64,000 bases of DNA from Balaenoptera acutorostrata (lineage: Eukaryota; Chordata; Mammalia; Artiodactyla; Balaenopteridae), in assembly GCF_949987535.1 (NCBI RefSeq), contig NC_080071.1, positions 29,968,236 through 30,032,235 of the forward strand, written 5' to 3'. The notes below the pieces were generated by a model that worked only from the letters and a program-made list of their open reading frames with translations, was not told the DNA's origin and did no database searches. A program made the translations under genes and the position numbers. Position 1 is the stretch's first letter; every line of letters begins with the position of its first letter. This document shows, piece after piece, positions 59,588 through 64,000 of the stretch.

Positions 59588-60200
59588 CAGTGATCCCCAA
59601 CCTTTTTGGCACCAGGGACCGGTTTCATGGAAGACTGGGAGTGGGGGGAATGGTTTTGGGATGATTGAAGCACATTACATTTATTGTGTACTTTATTTCT
59701 ATTATTCTTACATTGTAATATATAATGAAATAATTATACAACTCACCATAATGCAGAATCAGCGGGAGCCCTGAGCTTGTTTTCACTTGCCACTCACTGA
59801 TAGGGTTTTGATATGAGTCTGCAAGCAATTGATTTATTATGGTCTCTGTGCAGTCAGACCTCTCTGCTAATGATAATCTGTATTTGCAGCCACTTCCCAG
59901 TGCTAGCATCACTGCCTCAGCGCCACCTCAGATCATCAGGCATTAGATTCTCATAAGGAGCGTGCAACCTAGATCCCTCACATGCACAGTTCACAGTAGG
60001 GTTCGCGCTCTGATGAGAATCTAATGCTGCTGCTGATCTGACAGGAGGAGGAACTCAGGCGGTAATGCGAGTGACGGGGAGTGGCTGTAAATACAGATGA
60101 AGCTTCACTCGCGCCTGCCGCTCACCTCCTGCTGTGCGGCCCAGTTCCTAACAGGCCGTGGACTGGTACTGGTCCATGGCCCAGGGGTTGCAGACACCTG
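59588..60200 (-). mobile_element. MER1/Charlie3-type hAT transposon, complete with TSD
   Basis: A 613-bp element bounded by CAGTGATCCCCAACC on the left and GGGGTTGCAGACACCTG on the right (imperfect terminal inverted repeats). The 8-bp TSD GTATATTG is at 59580-59587 and 60201-60208, the length typical of hAT insertions. Internal CATTAGATTCTCATAAGGAG and its inverted partner GATGAGAATCTAATGC form a hairpin. It is antisense relative to the usual consensus orientation and too short to encode transposase. Confidence 0.92.
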
Positions 60201-60208
60201 GTATATTG

Positions 60209-61079
60209 GAACATGGGCTCTGCTGCTTCCTAGTGTTGTGACCTTGGGCTGTAAGTCGGTTAGTTAATGAGGGAGCATTTATTTGGGCCAGGTGCTCCCA
60301 TTCTTTAATTTACATTAGGAGTGCCTGAGAGGTAAATGTAGATTGCTGCACCCTATTTCTAGAGATCCTGATTCAGTAGACTTGTGATGGCCCCAAGAAC
60401 CGGCGATTATGAGTTGTCAGACTTACTCAAATGAATGGAATGACTGTTTCTCTTTAGAGTGAATATTTTTGAGTTCACATTTCTTAACTGGCTATATCCA
60501 GAGTTATCTGAATGAGATAGATATAAATCAATGAATCAATCAGTTTATCTATTGATTTATATATCTATCTTTTGGCACATATTATATCTATAATCCCAAC
60601 AGCCTCATTTTCTAATCAATCAAATCAGTTCTTGAGCCATTAAGGGAAAAAAATATATGTCAGCTATGAAACTCGGTTTCATGATCTAGAGAATTATGAG
60701 ATTATCACATCATAATCTGCATTTGGTATATTATACTGTATTTTAAAAATTATATGCAGATTTCCTATAATTTGTTTTTCCTCATTCTCCTCTTATGCCT
60801 ATTTCTTTTTATTTTTCTTCTCCATCCTTGTATGGGTTATGTTTATTAAAATTAACCTAGGTATTTCTGGTATAAAAATGTCTATATAAGTCAGAATTAT
60901 TCACTTTTTCCCTTGGAAATCTTAAGAAATGAAAAAAACTATGGAGAAAAATTATAAAACGCAACAGTAAAAATATACACACACAAAAAAAGGAAAATCT
61001 CACAAACTTTATTTTTGGCAACCTAAGAGATATATATCTCTAGATTTCAAAATATATATAAAAGTTAAACAAAAACCAT
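60209..61079. other. Intronic sequence, AT-rich
   Basis: A possible MER5-like fragment at 60300-60400. Otherwise nothing recognised. Confidence 0.4.
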
Positions 61080-62800
61080 TGAGGCTGGACAGAAGCCAAG
61101 TAGGAGGAAGTGATGAGCACGAAGTGTGGATGGAGGGCCCTGTGGGGGTAGATTTCAGGAAAGCCAGCAAAAATGACACCTCCTAATGGTGAGACCAAAG
61201 CTGTATCACTGTTTGCAACACTAGGTACAGGAACTGGTGAGCAAGGCTGGCAGATGCTCTCCCAGACTCAGTTTAATTCAGGGAAGTGGAAGAAGTACAC
61301 AGAAAACCTTGTGGATGGCACATTTTCCAGAGGCATTGTACCTCGGAGGCAGCTAAACTACAAAAGCACCCTCCTTGGAGCTGGTCGAGACAGTCCAACT
61401 CACTCAATGATGGGTAATAAAGAAGAAACACACAGCATCAAAGACAAGAAAAAGAATTCGTAGCATCGCTTACTAACAGAAATAATCACTGGAAAAATGA
61501 GGCCACAGGGCAACTGAAAGTTGAGATCAAATAGTTTACCATAAATTTTAAAAAAAGCAATAACTCTGTAAGGAGGATCACAATAAAAGAAATACAAGAC
61601 CTAAAGAAAAAAAACAGTTGGTCAACAGGAAGAGATGCAATGTGAGCTGGTTGGTTCAGGAAAAACGTACTAAAGCTATCACAGAAATGAAGACAAATTT
61701 GGAAAGAACACAGGAAACACTAGACACTGCAGAAATCTCAGTGGGGAACATGGGAGATAGAGATAATAAAGCTGAAATAAATGAAATGAAAAAGAGCTAA
61801 AAATAATTAGATATATAGACCAAGCAGAGCTAGCATCTGTATAATTGGAATCTCTTAAGGAAAAGCAAAGTAGAGTAAGTATTGAGAGAGATGTCAAGAA
61901 AAATTTCCTAAAATAAATGGAGATTTATATTAATATGTTAATAAAAATGTAGTAAAAGTTGACCCGAGAAGGTTTATGCCAAGACTTATATTATTAAAAA
62001 TAGACTTGAAATATAAAGGAAATAATTCTTTGAGCAGCCAAGCAAAAAATTAAATCATATATCTAGGAAAATATCAGCATGGCTTTAGTCTTCTCTGTAG
62101 CAATATTCTATAGGACAACATTTCCAATATTTTCAAGGAAAATGGGAACTAAGAATTTTATATTTAGGTAAATTGTTTTTATAGTGTAAAGGCTAAAGAC
62201 AAAAGGATTAGAACTTGCAAAAATTTGGAGGAATTGTTCCCATGAGTTCTTTTTTAAAGAAACTATTATAATCATTAATTTTAGCTGACCAAGAGATTAC
62301 TGGGAATGTTGGCAAGTTTTGAATACATTTAAACTGTAGAACTAAGATAGAAAGAAATGTGATGATTAGGATGATAGAACATAATGTAAGCATTATATGC
62401 TCTCACAATGTAGAAATGATACAGGTAACAATAACTGAGCAGGAAAAGGGAAGGAAGGTGGGAGGTAGAATAAATTCACTAATTGCATAAGCTCTAGTAG
62501 CCAGGAGTCAAAGCTTATCAGTTTAAGCAGCCAAACTGAGTAATAGAAGTAGAAGCATATTTAATAGTACAAGAGTAAATTCTAAGAGAGATAAAATTAT
62601 TGACTAATAGTAGGTGGGGAAGGAAGAGGAAATATGCTTGTTTTAAATATTGCTCATTTGGAATTTTTATTGACTGAAAACAAATAGAAGAGTATTATGA
62701 TTGTATGGATAACCACTACAATAAAAATTGCCCACAAAAAACAAAGGAAAATCAACCATATTTGGTTTGTTAAAATTAAAAAAAAAATTAAATTATGAAA
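61080..62800 (+). mobile_element. HAL1-like / ancient L1 element (sense)
   Basis: Sense sequence with ORF1-like decayed text (ATCACAGAAATGAAGACAAA, GGAAACACTAGACACTGCAG) and a 3' portion (AACTAAGAATTTTATATTTA, GAGGAATTGTTCCCATGAGT) that I recall from HAL1, the ORF2-less LINE-1 derivative. Boundaries and family are tentative; it could be a plain old L1M. Confidence 0.5.
61173..61463 (+). pseudogene. 96-codon open frame in the HAL1-like element
   Basis: ATG to TAG, 96 codons, starting MTPPNGETKAVSLFATLG and ending with a lysine-rich tail IKDKKKNS. No domain or family is recognised. It lies at the 5' part of the HAL1-like element, so it is most likely LINE leader or ORF1-upstream sequence that happens to remain open. 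Function is not supported. Confidence 0.3.
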
Positions 62801-62900
62801 ACAGAAAACATAATTAATGTGAGGTAAGTATAAACAAATTTATAAATTATATCAATGCATGTAAATGGGTTTAACTCATCTAATAAAAAAAATAATTCAG

Positions 62901-63302
62901 GGGCATTCCCTGGGATGTGCTGCAGCGATGGGGAAGGCAGGAGGAGATGAGACGTACTTCCAGAGGAGCAGTCTGTTCTGGGTCACCGTCATCATCCTCT
63001 CCTTTGGCTATTACACGTGGATGGTCTTCTGGCCTGAGACTATTCCTTATCAGAGCCTAGGGCCGCTGGACCCCTTCACTCAGTACTTGCTGGACCATCA
63101 TCACACCCTCGTGCACAGTTGGTATTGACTTGCCTGGCTGATTCACGTGGGAGAGTCCTTGTATGCCATTGTATTGTGCAAGTCTAAAGGCATCACAAAT
63201 AGTTGGACTCAACTACTCTGGTTCCTGCAGACGTTCCTGTTTGGGATGGCCTCTCTCTATTACTTGATTGATTACAGACCAAGACGCCAAAAACAAACTT
63301 AA
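62901..63302 (+). pseudogene. TMEM254P: TMEM254 processed pseudogene (one in-frame stop)
   Basis: This is an intronless copy of the small membrane protein TMEM254 (C10orf57 in human), whose function is poorly known. ATG is at 62928 and the natural stop TAA at 63300-63302, giving 124 codons against about 123 in the human protein. Recognisable blocks are TYFQRSSLFW, LSFGYYTWMVFWPETIPYQ, LGPLDPFTQYLLDHHHTL, and after the lesion LAWLIHVGESLYAIVLCK and QLLWFLQTFLFGMASL. The only break I see is TGA at 63126-63128, where the parent has Trp in a YW-LAW context; no frameshift is apparent. About 27 bases upstream of the ATG may be 5'UTR. Directly after the stop lie an A-rich stretch and then an L1 3' end, so the normal 3'UTR is missing or very short. 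Sense orientation within CERS6 intron 2. The single lesion suggests a fairly recent or slowly decaying copy; function is unlikely. Confidence 0.88.
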
Positions 63303-63320
63303 AAAAGATATCCAAAAAAA

Positions 63321-63402
63321 ACTGAATCACTATTTTGTACACCTGAAACTAATATAATATTGTAAACCAACTATACTTCAATTTACAAAAAAGAGAGAAA
63401 AT
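63321..63402 (+). mobile_element. L1 3' end adjoining the TMEM254 copy
   Basis: CTGAATCACTATTTTGTACA followed by CCTGAAACTAATATAATATTG and ending in an A-rich tail matches the last about 75 bases of an older artiodactyl-type L1 3'UTR. It begins only about 20 bases after the pseudogene stop codon. Either an L1 inserted into the pseudogene's A tail, or both were made in one template-switching event. Confidence 0.7.
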
Positions 63403-64000
63403 ATAGCACATAAAGTTCCTAGGAGAAAAAAAAGCTGTTCAAAAGCTTTCTCTACACTGACATTCAGCCTCACCTTTTTTTGGGGGGGTGGTGTGTTTAC
63501 TTGATCTTTCTAGAAAGTTACGACCCTCTAGTTATTCATTGTTTCTTCATCTGCTCTGGTTAAACTTGAGTAGATACTAGGAAAAGATTTTAGCTTCCCA
63601 GTTCTGCACACTAACCTATTTGGCAGAGGGCTTCCAGCTACCTTCTTGCGGTCCTTGGCTGTGTTGGCATTCTCCCTATCACCTGGTTTAAGCCACATAC
63701 TAAGTTTGCTTGTTGGGATATCTTTGCTCCTACCTTCTGATTAAAACCCCTTACCCTTACCACCACCATCTTACCAGCTCTCCTTTCCCCAAATTTTTTT
63801 TCCACCCACCTGGACCAAAACAGAGTGACACTTCCATAACACATCAATTCCACCCGCATTTATTAGACACCTGTGAGGCGGGATCTTCTCCTTTCAGGCT
63901 TCCATTTCACATTATGGAGAAAGATAAGGAAGACAAGCAAGTACCTGGAATGGGGCGGGCCAAGAGGTGACACAGAGGCACAGAGTACATTCTGGGAACC
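63403..64000. other. Intronic sequence, nothing recognised
   Basis: No repeat, exon or regulatory element supported up to the window end. Confidence 0.4.

Larger units (their letters stand above)
54338..64000 (+). other. CERS6: CERS6 intron 2 (5' portion)
   Basis: The intron starts with the GTATGA donor after exon 2. Exon 3, expected to begin in phase 0 with the continuation of the Hox-like domain, is not present by the window end, so the intron is longer than 9.6 kb. It holds a 2.2-kb L1, a hAT element, a HAL1-like element and a TMEM254 pseudogene. Confidence 0.85.

Overview
This is a mammalian nuclear window lying almost entirely inside introns of one gene. It is most likely from a cetacean (whale or dolphin). 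The evidence is about a dozen tRNA-derived SINEs of the CHR family (cetacean/hippo/ruminant clade) plus a young artiodactyl-type LINE-1, with no BovB or Bov-tA ruminant repeats seen. There are no operons, ribosome binding sites, CRISPR arrays or prokaryotic features. Nearly all long open frames are chance or repeat-derived.

The only coding exon I can support is on the + strand at 54232-54337. It has a polypyrimidine tract and AG acceptor, 106 coding bases and a GTATGA donor. Its translation matches exon 2 of ceramide synthase 6 (CERS6): the segment after the first membrane span that leads into the Hox-like domain. By inference, 1-54231 is the 3' part of CERS6 intron 1 and 54338-64000 is the 5' part of intron 2.

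Layout by region. 1-9 kb: ancient L1M and L2 copies, a Tigger-like DNA transposon at 2859-3187, a young L1 carrying a nested CHR SINE (4258-5239), and an L2 split by an older L1 (7464-8690). 10-16 kb: four CHR SINEs, an L1 3' end and old L1 fragments. 17-22 kb: old L1s, one interrupted by a young L1 with a 23-bp target-site duplication (TSD), and an L1 with a 5' inversion. 22-31 kb: MIRs, two near-identical CHR SINEs 400 bp apart, and a third CHR plus an L1 end. 31-43 kb: MER5-like elements, a purine minisatellite (32897-33066), a 3'UTR-only retrocopy (38243-38504), and two CHR SINEs. 43-50 kb: MIR, a 1.2-kb L2, an ancient 1.4-kb L1M and a bare poly(A) insertion. 50-58 kb: a degenerate direct repeat, a CHR SINE, CERS6 exon 2, then a 2.2-kb truncated L1 with ORF2 remnants and a nested SINE. 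58-64 kb: a GC-rich block, a MER1/Charlie-type hAT element with an 8-bp TSD, a HAL1-like element, and a TMEM254 processed pseudogene joined to an L1 tail.

No novel functional system is evident. The most informative observations are the CERS6 exon, the two mRNA retrocopies, and the nested insertions whose TSDs let events be ordered in time. Repeat family names come from remembered consensus sequences, not from a database search.
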